A stretch of DNA of 64,000 bases from Spirochaetota bacterium (GTDB lineage Bacteria > Spirochaetota > Spirochaetia > Treponematales > Rectinemataceae). The stretch covers positions 86,146 to 150,145 of the forward strand of contig JAPLSO010000051.1 of the NCBI GenBank assembly GCA_026398595.1, written 5' to 3'. The first letter of the stretch is position 1. The number at the start of each line of letters is the position of its first letter. The translations under genes were made by a program, and so were the position numbers. Below are positions 1 through 8,403 of this stretch, piece after piece. Under the pieces are notes generated by a model, which ran no database searches, was not told the DNA's origin, and was given only the letters and a program-made list of their open reading frames with translations.

Positions 1-1
1 C

Positions 2-700
2 AAGGGCGTCAAGTTCGAAAACCTGGTCGATTCGGGCGATCCTTGTATCCTCGCTGCCCGCTACGAGGCCGAGGGAGCTGACGAGATAGCCCTCCTCGAC
101 ATCAGCGCGACCCTCGAGGAACGGAAGACGGCGCTCGGGGCGGTGGCGGCTGTCAGGGCAGCCATCTCCATTCCTATCTCGGTCGGAGGAGGGATCCGGA
201 GCCTCGAAGACGCCCAGCGACTTCTCGAGGCCGGAGCCGACAGGGTATCGGTCAACAGCGCCGCCGTCCGCAATCCCGACCTCGTGTCGCGGCTGGCCGG
301 ACGCTTCGGCGTTCAGTGTGTCGTCGTCGCTATCGACGCAAGGCGCGGGGGTTCAGGCTGGGAGGTGGTCGTGGATGCGGGAACGACAGGGACCGGACTC
401 GATGTTATCGCGTGGGCACGAACCTGCGCGGAGAATGGAGCAGGGGAGATTCTCCTTACGTCAATCGACCGGGATGGTACAGGCTTAGGATACGACGTCG
501 ATCTGGTCAGGGCTGTCGCCGAGGCATCCGGCATACCCGTCATCGCTTCGGGCGGAGCCATTCTCCCAAAGCACTTCCTCGATGGTGTCGAGGCGGGAGC
601 GAGCGCTATTCTGGGGGCTGGAGTCTTTCATAGGGGAGAACTGTCGATTCTTGAACTCAAAGAATACCTGTCCGAAAATGGTGTGGAGGTGAGGCTGTGA
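2..700 (+). CDS. hisF: Imidazole glycerol phosphate synthase cyclase subunit HisF, 5' end cut by window
   Basis: HisF uses ammonia from HisH to turn PRFAR into imidazole glycerol phosphate and AICAR in histidine synthesis. The reading frame is open from base 2 and the true start lies to the left of the window. Visible TIM-barrel signatures are GGGIRS near the middle, the SVNSAA strand, AIDARR (catalytic Asp region) and IASGGA towards the end. The C-terminus is complete. The stop overlaps the GTG of the next gene by 4 nt (GTGA), so translation is coupled to hisA-hisI-hisE. No hisH is visible and it may lie upstream. Confidence 0.95.
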   Translation, partial: KGVKFENLVDSGDPCILAARYEAEGADEIALLDISATLEERKTALGAVAAVRAAISIPISVGGGIRSLEDAQRLLEAGADRVSVNSAAVRNPDLVSRLAGRFGVQCVVVAIDARRGGSGWEVVVDAGTTGTGLDVIAWARTCAENGAGEILLTSIDRDGTGLGYDVDLVRAVAEASGIPVIASGGAILPKHFLDGVEAGASAILGAGVFHRGELSILELKEYLSENGVEVRL

Positions 701-2010
701 TCGTACCGAGCATCGATATCAAGGGTGGAAGGGCTGTTCAGCTGCGAGGCGGAAGGCACGAGCCCCTCGACGTCGGCGACCCCGAGAAAGTCGCCGAACG
801 CCTATCCAGGGCGGGCGAGATAGCTGTCGTCGACCTGGACGCAGCCCTGGGCTCAGGCTCGAACGAGGCGATCGTTCTGTCCCTCATTTCAAAATATGCA
901 TGCAGAGTAGGCGGGGGCATCCGGACGAAGGAGAGGGCCCTGCGCTACCTCGATTCAGGCGCGCGATCCGTGATGATCGGGACGAAGGCCGATCCGGACT
1001 TTTTCTCGGGCCTGCCGAGGGAGAGGCTGATCGCCGCTTTGGACTCTGATCGGGAAAGGATCATGGTCGAGGGCTGGACCCTGGCCACCCAGGCCAAGCT
1101 CATCGAAAAGATCGCCGAACTCAAGCCCTGGGTCTCGGGTTTTCTCCTCACGATCATCGACCGGGAAGGCGAGATGAACGGCTTCGACCTCACACGCGCG
1201 AAAAGTCTCATCGAGGCGGCCAAGGGGGCGCGGGTGACCTTCGCCGGCGGAGCCATGGGCGGGGCCGAAGGAAGGGCCCAAATCGCCGAACTCGACAGCC
1301 TGGGAGCCGATGTCCAGGCGGGGACTGCCATTGCGCTGGGCTCCTTGAGCCTGGCCGAGGCCTTCTCGGCCCCTTTGAAGACGGACAGGCCCGATGGGCT
1401 CTGGTCCACGGCGGTCTGCGACGAGGGAGGCCGCTTCCTCGGTCTTGTGTACTCCGATCTCGAGAGCCTCAATGCCTCCTTCGGGTCCGGGAAAGGCGTT
1501 TACCGGTCGAGGACGCGAGGACTCTGGATTAAAGGCTCATCCTCGGGCAACGGACAGCGTCTTCTCAGAGCCGACCTGGACTGCGACCGGGACTGCATAC
1601 GCTTCACCGTGCGTCAGGAGGGACACGGCTTCTGCCACCTTGACAGGCGGAACTGCTTCGACGATGGCTATGGCATCGAAAAGCTCTCTCGTACGATAGC
1701 GGCAAGGCTGAAGACTGCCCCCGAGGGCTCCTACACGCGGAGACTTTTCACGGACTCCGGATTGCTGGCTTCCAAGCTGAGGGAGGAGGCGGACGAGCTC
1801 GTCGTGACTTCCAGCTCGGTCGAGGCAGCCTTCGAAGCCGCCGACGTCATCTACTTCTCCCTGGTGAAGGCCCTTCGCGAAGGGGCCAGGCTGATCGACA
1901 TCGAGTCGGAACTCGAGAGGCGGTCCTACAAGGTGCAGAGGAGGCCCGGGAACGCCAAGCCCGGCTACGAGTCCTCGGACGGAGGCCAGACATGGACGGG
2001 CATCCATTGA
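697..2010 (+). CDS. HisA-HisI-HisE trifunctional fusion
   Basis: A single 437-residue protein carries three histidine-pathway enzymes. Residues about 1-230 are HisA (ProFAR isomerase; N-terminal SIDIKGG with the catalytic Asp, then GGGIRT and GGAMGG). Residues about 233-330 are HisI, PR-AMP cyclohydrolase, with SSSGN, the metal-binding DLDCDRD and the Cys-containing FCHLDRRNCF. Residues about 335-437 are HisE, PR-ATP pyrophosphohydrolase, with YTRRLFTDSG and KLREEADELV. HisI-HisE fusions are common, but joining HisA in front is not usual. Key motifs of all three parts look intact, so all should be active. The start is GTG at 697, supported by GGAGGTGAG upstream. It overlaps hisD by 19 nt. Confidence 0.92.
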   Translation: MIVPSIDIKGGRAVQLRGGRHEPLDVGDPEKVAERLSRAGEIAVVDLDAALGSGSNEAIVLSLISKYACRVGGGIRTKERALRYLDSGARSVMIGTKADPDFFSGLPRERLIAALDSDRERIMVEGWTLATQAKLIEKIAELKPWVSGFLLTIIDREGEMNGFDLTRAKSLIEAAKGARVTFAGGAMGGAEGRAQIAELDSLGADVQAGTAIALGSLSLAEAFSAPLKTDRPDGLWSTAVCDEGGRFLGLVYSDLESLNASFGSGKGVYRSRTRGLWIKGSSSGNGQRLLRADLDCDRDCIRFTVRQEGHGFCHLDRRNCFDDGYGIEKLSRTIAARLKTAPEGSYTRRLFTDSGLLASKLREEADELVVTSSSVEAAFEAADVIYFSLVKALREGARLIDIESELERRSYKVQRRPGNAKPGYESSDGGQTWTGIH

Positions 2011-3272
2011 GAAGGATAAGGCCCGGGGAGGATCCGAGTCCCCGGGGACGCCTCTTCGATGCCCAGGTGGACGCTGTGGCAGCCAAGGCTATATTCGAGG
2101 TGAGGGAGGAAGGCCTTCCCGCCCTGAGGCGCTGGGCTGAATCCCTGGGTGAACTCGAGCCGGGATCTCCGTTCCTGATCCCGAGAGAGGGTCTGCGCGA
2201 GGCTTGGGAAGGACTGGAACCTGCTACACGGGCACTCTTGGAACGCGCGAAAGGCCGCATCGCGGCCTTCGCGGCCGCCCAGCGTTCCTGCCTTTCTGAC
2301 CTGAACTTCAAGGTGCCGGGCGGCCGCGCCGGGCACGTATTCGTGCCCGTTTCGCGCGTCGGCTGCTACGTGCCTGGCGGGCGATATTCCCTGCCCTCCA
2401 CAGCCCTCATGACCGTCGTACCCGCCGTCGTCGCCGGCGTGGGCGAAGTCTGGTGCGCCGGTCCCAAACCGGGCAGGGCCAGCCTCGGAGCGGCCTATAT
2501 CGCGGGCGCCATGGGCTTCCTCGCCTGCGGTGGAGCCCACGCCGTAGCCGCCCTCGCCTTCGGCGTCGGCCTTCCCCGCTGCGACATGATCGTCGGGCCG
2601 GGAGGAAGATATGTCGCCACCGCCAAGCGTCAACTCTTCGGCGTCGTGGGCACCGAGGCGCCGGCCGGTCCCTCTGAACTTCTCATCGTCGCCGATGACG
2701 GAGCCGACCCCGACAAGGCCGCGGCCGATCTCCTCGCCCAGGCCGAGCATGACACGGCAGCCTTTCCCGCCATCATCTGCTCCTCGGAGGCCTTCGCCTT
2801 TGCCCTAGAGGCACGACTTATAGCACGCCTCGCCCTTCTTCCCGAGCCTAACCGTTCCGTCGCCTCGGCCGCCTTGGGCAATGGCTGGCTCCTCGTCGAG
2901 GCCAACCCTGCGAAGGCCATGGCCTTCGCAGAACTGACCAGTCCCGAGCACCTCGAACTCCAGGTTTCAGATCCGGCCGCCTACACCGCGGGGATTCAGT
3001 CGGCTGGGGCAGTCTTCCTGGGAAGCATCTCCGCTGAGGTTTTCGGCGATTACGGGGCCGGGCCCAACCACACCCTGCCCACAGGCGGAGCGGCACGCTT
3101 TGCTTCAGGTCTCTCGGTCCTGAATTTCCTGAGGGCGCGGACGTGGCTCGAGATGGATGATCCTGAACCTCTCGCCGGAGACACGGCGGATTTCGCCCGC
3201 CTCGAGGGACTCGAAGCCCATGCCAGGGCAGCCGAAGCCAGGCTTCAGCCCCAGGTCCCGCGTAGTGAATAA
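1992..3272 (+). CDS. hisD: Histidinol dehydrogenase
   Basis: HisD oxidises L-histidinol to L-histidine in two NAD-dependent steps. The 426 residues match the normal family length. Recognisable elements in order are VGCYVPGG, GPGGRYVATAK, GPSELLIVAD, the zinc and catalytic stretch AQAEHD, SPEHLEL (Glu-His pair) and FGDYGAGPNHTLPTGG. It starts inside the 3' end of the hisA-hisI-hisE fusion (19-nt overlap, different frame), so the three his genes form one translationally coupled operon. The first 20 residues are Arg/Pro-rich and a slightly later start is possible. Confidence 0.93.
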   Translation: MDGHPLRRIRPGEDPSPRGRLFDAQVDAVAAKAIFEVREEGLPALRRWAESLGELEPGSPFLIPREGLREAWEGLEPATRALLERAKGRIAAFAAAQRSCLSDLNFKVPGGRAGHVFVPVSRVGCYVPGGRYSLPSTALMTVVPAVVAGVGEVWCAGPKPGRASLGAAYIAGAMGFLACGGAHAVAALAFGVGLPRCDMIVGPGGRYVATAKRQLFGVVGTEAPAGPSELLIVADDGADPDKAAADLLAQAEHDTAAFPAIICSSEAFAFALEARLIARLALLPEPNRSVASAALGNGWLLVEANPAKAMAFAELTSPEHLELQVSDPAAYTAGIQSAGAVFLGSISAEVFGDYGAGPNHTLPTGGAARFASGLSVLNFLRARTWLEMDDPEPLAGDTADFARLEGLEAHARAAEARLQPQVPRSE

Positions 3273-3346
3273 AGCATCCCAAAGGTTGAGGATAGCGGCT
3301 AGCTGACAGAATCGCGTCCCCGTAGGGCCCGCGGATTGGAGGAAGA

Positions 3347-4132
3347 ATGTCGTCCGACAAGCATCTTTATCTCGTACTTCATCCCAATCATTCCCTCATA
3401 GCGTCCCAGCTCGAACCCGGGCAGTTCGTCCGCCACTACGTCCAGGGTTCATCACGCTACTTCGAGGGCCGTCTCATCTTCGCCGAGATGGATCCTTCCT
3501 TCAGGCACCCCTATTTCGACATCGAAGGCGCCTACAAGGAACTCATCCCCCATCCCGACGGCAGCCTGAAAGCTACCAAGTTCATCATGAGCTATAGGGT
3601 TCTCGAGCATATCGACTTCGATGCCCTGGGGTTTTTATATTTCTGCAACCCTTCGGGGGAGTATCTCTCCCTTAAATCCTCGACCGATCTCCCCCCTTCG
3701 GGCAGTCAGGAGTTCGGCATCATGGTCGAAGTCAACCCCGTACGTTTCATGGTGCTGACACGCTACGACATGATGCGGTTCTCGACCTTCATCACCGACC
3801 CCAAGAATAGCAAAGGGGCGCCGGCCATGTTCTTTACCCGGCTCGAGTTCGATATCGAGGATTTCGTCGCCGAATTCGACGCGAATCCCTTCCTTTCGAG
3901 CTTCGTACCCGGTATCCACCCCGCCCGTCTCCACGACGCGGCGATGGAACTGAAACGGACCCCCGGCAAGCAGGTCAAGGGAATATCCCTGGACTGCCCG
4001 ATCGATAAGATTTCCTACAAGACGCTGAGCCATGGCTTCATGTTCGCCGTCCCGGGAAAGACGAAGTTCTACCCTCTTCTCGATGTCGATACGATCGAAA
4101 AAACGAACTACAGATTCTGGAAAACGATGTAG
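3347..4132 (+). CDS. Conserved-looking protein of unknown function (261 aa)
   Basis: I do not recognise a family. The 261-residue protein has no signal peptide and no long hydrophobic segment, so it is probably cytoplasmic. It is mixed alpha/beta with many aromatic residues. GGAGGAAG lies just before ATG 3347 and fixes the start. It stands alone, 74 nt after hisD, and is convergent with the M32 peptidase gene. Base composition matches its neighbours, so there is no sign of recent transfer. Confidence 0.75.
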   Translation: MSSDKHLYLVLHPNHSLIASQLEPGQFVRHYVQGSSRYFEGRLIFAEMDPSFRHPYFDIEGAYKELIPHPDGSLKATKFIMSYRVLEHIDFDALGFLYFCNPSGEYLSLKSSTDLPPSGSQEFGIMVEVNPVRFMVLTRYDMMRFSTFITDPKNSKGAPAMFFTRLEFDIEDFVAEFDANPFLSSFVPGIHPARLHDAAMELKRTPGKQVKGISLDCPIDKISYKTLSHGFMFAVPGKTKFYPLLDVDTIEKTNYRFWKTM

Positions 4133-4189
4133 AATCACGACGGCCGCAGAGAACTTCATTCCACGGCCACTTGACAGCTTCAGCTTATA

Positions 4190-5689
4190 TTAAAAACCAT
4201 AAATAGCCGAGTATTTCTCCTCCAGGTAATTGGTATAGTGCCCTGGATTCAGGGAGAAACCGGTAGCCTCTAAGATGATTTCTGCCGGAGTCAAGGCCGC
4301 GCCTCGTGAATGTATCTTTTTCCTCAACCATGAAAGTATGGTGACTAGATCGCCGGCTTCGATCCCCGCTTCCAATCCGGGAATCTCATCTTTCATGGTC
4401 ACCCAGAACTGGGCGGCATAGAGATTGCCCAGGGCGTAACTCGGGAAATACCCTATCGAACCCATCGACCAGTGGATGTCCTGAAGGCAGCCTCGCGCGT
4501 CATCAGGGACATCGACGCCAAGGAGGGCCTTCATTTTGGCTTTCCATGCTTCGGGCAGATCGGCGACCTGGAGCCTCCCTGATACCAGGTCGGATTCCAG
4601 CTCGAACCGCGCGATGATATGAAGGCCGTAGGTGACCTCATCGGCTTCGGTCCGGATGAGGCTGGGTTGAACCTTATTGACCGCCTTGACGAAGGCCTCG
4701 ACGCCGACGCCGTCAAGGGCTCCCCTTGAAAGGGCAGTCAGCCTTTTGTAATTCTTCTTCCAGAACGGCAGGGATCGGCCCACGATGTTCTCCCAGAATC
4801 GCGACTGGGATTCGTGGACGGCCATCGAGGCCGGCTCGGCAAGCCGTGTCCCGGCAAACTCGGGCTCTAGTTCGATCCCCATTTCATAGAGGGCGTGGCC
4901 CGTCTCATGGATGGTGCTGAACACGCTCGAGGGGAAGCAGTCCTCGATATATCGTGTCGTGATTCGAACGTCCCGGGCGCCGAGGGTTGTCGTGAAGGGA
5001 TGGACCGTGGTATCCAGTCTCCCCCTGGTCCGGTCGAAACCCAGGATATCCATGATATCTTCGCTCATCAGAGCCTGAGCCTCGGCAGGAACCCTCCTTT
5101 GCAGGAAGGAATCATCTACCTGGGGACGACCGAGAATCTTGTCCAGGATAGCGATGAGGTCGGTTTTCATCCTGCCGAATACAGCGGCTATCGAAGCCTC
5201 ATCGCTTCCCAGCTCGTAGAGGTCGAGGAGGACATCGTAGGGCGGGACCTCGGGATCGAGGACGTCGGCCATCTCGAGGTTGAGGTCGATCATCTTGCGC
5301 AAGTGGGGCGCGAAGCTCCTGAAGTCGTCGTTCCGTCGGGCTTCGACCCAGGCCGCCTGGGAGAGGCTTGTCCTTTTAGCCTTCTCGGTGACGAGGGAAG
5401 CGGGGAGCTTGGTTTCCCTGTCATATTCGCGGCGGGCTACCTTCAGGTAGGCCCTTTCTCTCTCCTCGAGATCCGAGGCAGCCTCGAGGGAAGAAAGAAG
5501 ATACCCGATTTCAGGGACAACGGCCTTATCGTGGGCCAGTCCCTCGATGAGGGCGAGTTGTTCCGCCCTTTCCTCCACGCCGCCCGAAGGCAGATAGGTC
5601 TCCTGGTCCCAGCCCAAGAGGGCTCCAATATGGGTCAGCAGGCTCCGTTCCCTGTCCAGCACCGCGAGGCGCCTGGTCTCTTCGCGCAT
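4190..5689 (-). CDS. M32 family metallocarboxypeptidase (carboxypeptidase Taq type)
   Basis: A 499-residue zinc carboxypeptidase that removes C-terminal residues from peptides, probably cytoplasmic because no signal peptide is visible. The active-site helix HETGHALYE sits near residue 261 (HExxH plus the family-typical GHALYE). The N-terminal LLGWDQETYLPSGG and C-terminal IHWSMGSIGYFPSYALGNLYAAQ are also characteristic of M32. The start is ATG 5689, which has AAAGGAG at good spacing. A longer reading frame to 5719 has no ribosome site. It is divergent from recG. Confidence 0.93.
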   Translation of the reverse strand: MREETRRLAVLDRERSLLTHIGALLGWDQETYLPSGGVEERAEQLALIEGLAHDKAVVPEIGYLLSSLEAASDLEERERAYLKVARREYDRETKLPASLVTEKAKRTSLSQAAWVEARRNDDFRSFAPHLRKMIDLNLEMADVLDPEVPPYDVLLDLYELGSDEASIAAVFGRMKTDLIAILDKILGRPQVDDSFLQRRVPAEAQALMSEDIMDILGFDRTRGRLDTTVHPFTTTLGARDVRITTRYIEDCFPSSVFSTIHETGHALYEMGIELEPEFAGTRLAEPASMAVHESQSRFWENIVGRSLPFWKKNYKRLTALSRGALDGVGVEAFVKAVNKVQPSLIRTEADEVTYGLHIIARFELESDLVSGRLQVADLPEAWKAKMKALLGVDVPDDARGCLQDIHWSMGSIGYFPSYALGNLYAAQFWVTMKDEIPGLEAGIEAGDLVTILSWLRKKIHSRGAALTPAEIILEATGFSLNPGHYTNYLEEKYSAIYGF

Positions 5690-5753
5690 GTTTTCTCCTT
5701 TCCGCGTCCAGCCTTGCATGCCTTGAGTAATTCAGGCAGCTACGCGCGAAAAG

Positions 5754-5782
5754 TGTACAATGCGAATCCGCCGCGGTATACT
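5754..5782 (+). promoter_or_regulatory. Predicted recG promoter, leaderless arrangement
   Basis: TGTACA, 17-nt spacer, TATACT (5777-5782), then only 6 nt to the GTG at 5789. There is no ribosome-binding site before that GTG. Transcription starting about 7 nt after the -10 box would begin at the start codon itself. Confidence 0.5.
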
Positions 5783-5788
5783 AGGCCT

Positions 5789-7852
5789 GTGTTCCTCCAC
5801 GAACTGAGACAGCCCGCGGCCACCCTCAGGGGAGCCGGCCCCCTGGCGACGGCGAAACTCGCCCGCATAGGAATAAACACGATAGCTGACCTTCTCATCC
5901 ACTACCCCAGGGACTACGAGGACCGCTCGACCCTCATTCCCTTCGCCAGCTTCACCGATGACCGCCCCGTCTTGACCATAGCCGAGGTCAGTTCCCACGA
6001 GTGGTTCGGTTTCGGCAGGATGAAGACGCTCAAAATCCGCGTCAGGGACGAAAGTTCCGAGGCTTGCCTAATCTGCTTCAACCGCCCCTTTCTCGAGCGC
6101 AGCCTTCCTGTCGGCTCGACTGTTCTTGTCCACGGCCGCTTTCAATTCAGGTACGGGGAGATCCAGTCCTCGAGCTTCGACGTCGAGAAAATCGAGGCTG
6201 GCAAAAAGCCGGAAGCTGGTCTTTTACCCCTCTATCCCCTCACTGAGGGCCTGGCCCAGGGTTCCCTGCGCAGGCTCGTGCGGTCGGCACTCGAGATGTA
6301 CGGCCGACGGGTGGAAGACGAGATAGACCCCGAGCTGGCGGCCAGTCGCGGCCTCATAGGAAAAGCCCAGGCTTTATCCGCGGCCCATTTTCCCTTGGAC
6401 CAGGACCAGGCCGAGGCGGCACGGCGCAGCCTGGCCTATGAGGAACTTTTCAAATTCCAGTTGGGCATAGCCCTCAGGATTTCAGCCCGGAAGGCACAGA
6501 ACCTCGAACGCAAACCATCCACGGGCATCCTGGCCCGCCGCCTCATCGAGCGCCTTCCCTTCGAGCTCACCGAGGACCAGAAGAAGGCAATTCAGGAAAT
6601 CGGCTCCGATCTCGATGCCCCCCACCCCATGGCGAGGCTTCTCCAGGGCGACGTCGGCTCAGGCAAGACCATCGTCGCCCTGATCTCGGCCCTCCACGCC
6701 GTGGAGCGGGGCGAACAGTCCGCCATCATGGCTCCCACCGAGATCCTCGCCCGCCAGCACGCGGCAGTAGCGGCGAGCCTCGTGGAACCCCTCGGCGTAC
6801 GTCTCGCCTTTCTCTCGGGCAACGTCGAGGATGCATCACGGCCTTCCCTCCTCTCCGCCCTCGCCGAGGGAAGAATAGACATCGTCATCGGGACCCATGC
6901 CCTTTTCTCCCGTGGGGTGGCCTACAGATCCTTGAGCTTCGTCGTCATCGACGAACAACACCGTTTCGGTGTCTCCCAGCGGACAGCCCTCTACGAGAAG
7001 GGCAGGTTGCCTGACATGCTCATGATGACAGCTACGCCCATTCCTCGCAGCCTCGCCCTCACCCTCTTCGGCGACCTCGCGGTCTCCACCATTCGGAGTG
7101 TGCCCCCCGGGAGGAAGCCTGTCGTCACACACCTGGCGCGGCAGGGAAACGAATCAAGGGTCTATGAGTTCGTGAGAAAGCTGCTGGCCGAAGGACGGCA
7201 GGCATTCTTTGTCTATCCCCTCATCGGTGAATCGGAAAAGTCCGATCTGAAGGGAGCCGAAGACATGGCGAAGCGTCTCGCCGAGGAGATCTACCCAGAG
7301 TTCGACGTCAGCTTGCTGCATTCCAGACTGAAAGAAGAGCGTAAATCCGAAATCATGGAAGAGTTCATAAAAGGCAAGGCAAAAGTCCTCGTCGCCACGA
7401 CTGTGGTCGAAGTAGGCGTGGATGTGCCCAACGCGGCCGTCATGGTGGTCGAGCATGCCGAGCGCTTCGGCCTCTCGGCGCTTCACCAGCTCAGGGGCCG
7501 CGTGGGCAGAGGTGAGTATCAGTCTTATTGTTTTCTGGTCTATTCCGAGGGGCTCTCCGACGACGCAATCCAGCGCCTCAAGGCTCTGTACAGCTCGTCG
7601 GACGGTTTCGCCCTCGCCGAGGAGGATCTCAAGATACGAGGACCCGGCGAGCTCTTAGGCACTGCTCAGTCAGGCTCCCTGAGGCTGACGATAGCCGACC
7701 CCATCCGAGATTTCGACCTGCTCAAGGAAGCGAGGACCGACGCTTTCGCTCTGGTCGAATCCGACCAGATCGGAAGAGCACACGTCATACCGTCTATAGA
7801 AGGGGATTGGAGACTCAGGAACAGGGAAGGGCGGGAAGTTCCTGAGACCTAG
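5789..7852 (+). CDS. recG: ATP-dependent DNA helicase RecG
   Basis: RecG remodels stalled replication forks and Holliday junctions. The frame stays open far upstream (to 4895), but the region before 5789 is antisense to the M32 peptidase. Starting at GTG 5789 gives 687 residues, the normal RecG size. The N-terminal wedge/OB domain is residues 1-260 (DLLIHYPRDYEDR is typical). The helicase core follows, with Walker A GDVGSGKT near residue 286, the DEQH box VVIDEQHRFG near 387, MTATPIPRSLAL, and motif VI QLRGRVGRG. No ribosome site precedes the start; a -10 box lies 6 nt away, pointing to a leaderless mRNA. Confidence 0.95.
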   Translation: MFLHELRQPAATLRGAGPLATAKLARIGINTIADLLIHYPRDYEDRSTLIPFASFTDDRPVLTIAEVSSHEWFGFGRMKTLKIRVRDESSEACLICFNRPFLERSLPVGSTVLVHGRFQFRYGEIQSSSFDVEKIEAGKKPEAGLLPLYPLTEGLAQGSLRRLVRSALEMYGRRVEDEIDPELAASRGLIGKAQALSAAHFPLDQDQAEAARRSLAYEELFKFQLGIALRISARKAQNLERKPSTGILARRLIERLPFELTEDQKKAIQEIGSDLDAPHPMARLLQGDVGSGKTIVALISALHAVERGEQSAIMAPTEILARQHAAVAASLVEPLGVRLAFLSGNVEDASRPSLLSALAEGRIDIVIGTHALFSRGVAYRSLSFVVIDEQHRFGVSQRTALYEKGRLPDMLMMTATPIPRSLALTLFGDLAVSTIRSVPPGRKPVVTHLARQGNESRVYEFVRKLLAEGRQAFFVYPLIGESEKSDLKGAEDMAKRLAEEIYPEFDVSLLHSRLKEERKSEIMEEFIKGKAKVLVATTVVEVGVDVPNAAVMVVEHAERFGLSALHQLRGRVGRGEYQSYCFLVYSEGLSDDAIQRLKALYSSSDGFALAEEDLKIRGPGELLGTAQSGSLRLTIADPIRDFDLLKEARTDAFALVESDQIGRAHVIPSIEGDWRLRNREGREVPET

Positions 7853-7855
7853 ACC

Positions 7856-8365
7856 TCAGCGTCCTTTCTTGAGATCCGCCCTGGACAGAACAACCTCAGA
7901 ACTCCCCAGGTACTCGACGATCTTTTCCTTCCTCGCCCTCGGACCCAGGAGTACCCTCACGCGCAGGTATTTGCGGCGAAGATACTGAATGGAGGGTATG
8001 GAAGTTGAGAAGTGATTCGCCAGCTCCCAGTCCTTGCGCAGGTATTTACCCGAGGCATCCTTGTGGTTCAGGTTGAGAAATTCCTCGAGCATGTTCGCGT
8101 TCCAGGCCTTGGGTCTTCCCCTCGAATAGTCGTGGAGGACGAGACGGCGTCGCGTCCTCTCGCCTGCCCCTTCCATCTTCTTGAGTTTCCAGTAGGGGTT
8201 GCGGTTCCGCGCGTAAAGGATGGCATCCTTGTTGAATCCGGTCGATTCCATCCACAGCCGGGCCAGCCGCGCCTTCTCAGAAGGCGCGAGCCCCGAACGC
8301 AACGAATTCTCGACGTATTCTTGCGGCGTTTTGGATTCGAGGATGATCTTTTCCCACTTCTTCAT
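7856..8365 (-). CDS. Small protein of unknown function (169 aa), very basic
   Basis: No family is recognised. The product is rich in Lys and Arg (KKWEKII at the start, RTRRRLVLHDYSRGRPKAWN mid-protein), with no membrane segment. A role in binding nucleic acid is conceivable but only inferred from charge. ATG 8365 is preferred over a TTG at 8407 because a clear promoter sits immediately upstream of it. Its stop is 3 bp from the recG stop, so the two genes converge. Confidence 0.65.
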   Translation of the reverse strand: MKKWEKIILESKTPQEYVENSLRSGLAPSEKARLARLWMESTGFNKDAILYARNRNPYWKLKKMEGAGERTRRRLVLHDYSRGRPKAWNANMLEEFLNLNHKDASGKYLRKDWELANHFSTSIPSIQYLRRKYLRVRVLLGPRARKEKIVEYLGSSEVVLSRADLKKGR

Positions 8366-8371
8366 AGGTTT

Positions 8372-8400
8372 AGTATACTCAATTGCGCGAGGAAATTCAA
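8372..8400 (-). promoter_or_regulatory. Predicted promoter ending 6 nt before ATG 8365
   Basis: Reading the minus strand: TTGAAT (8400-8395), 17-nt spacer, TATACT (8377-8372), then 6 nt to ATG 8365. There is no Shine-Dalgarno sequence. This is one of the best sigma-70-like matches in the window and predicts a leaderless transcript. Confidence 0.6.
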
Positions 8401-8403
8401 AAA

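Noticed and set aside
945..1472. Long minus-strand frames opposite the his genes
   Set aside because: GC-rich codon bias of the real genes leaves the opposite strand open; these are Ser/Arg-rich with no motifs.
4895..5788. Upstream half of a 985-codon frame joined to recG
   Set aside because: It is antisense to the M32 carboxypeptidase and has no family signature. RecG homology and size begin at GTG 5789.
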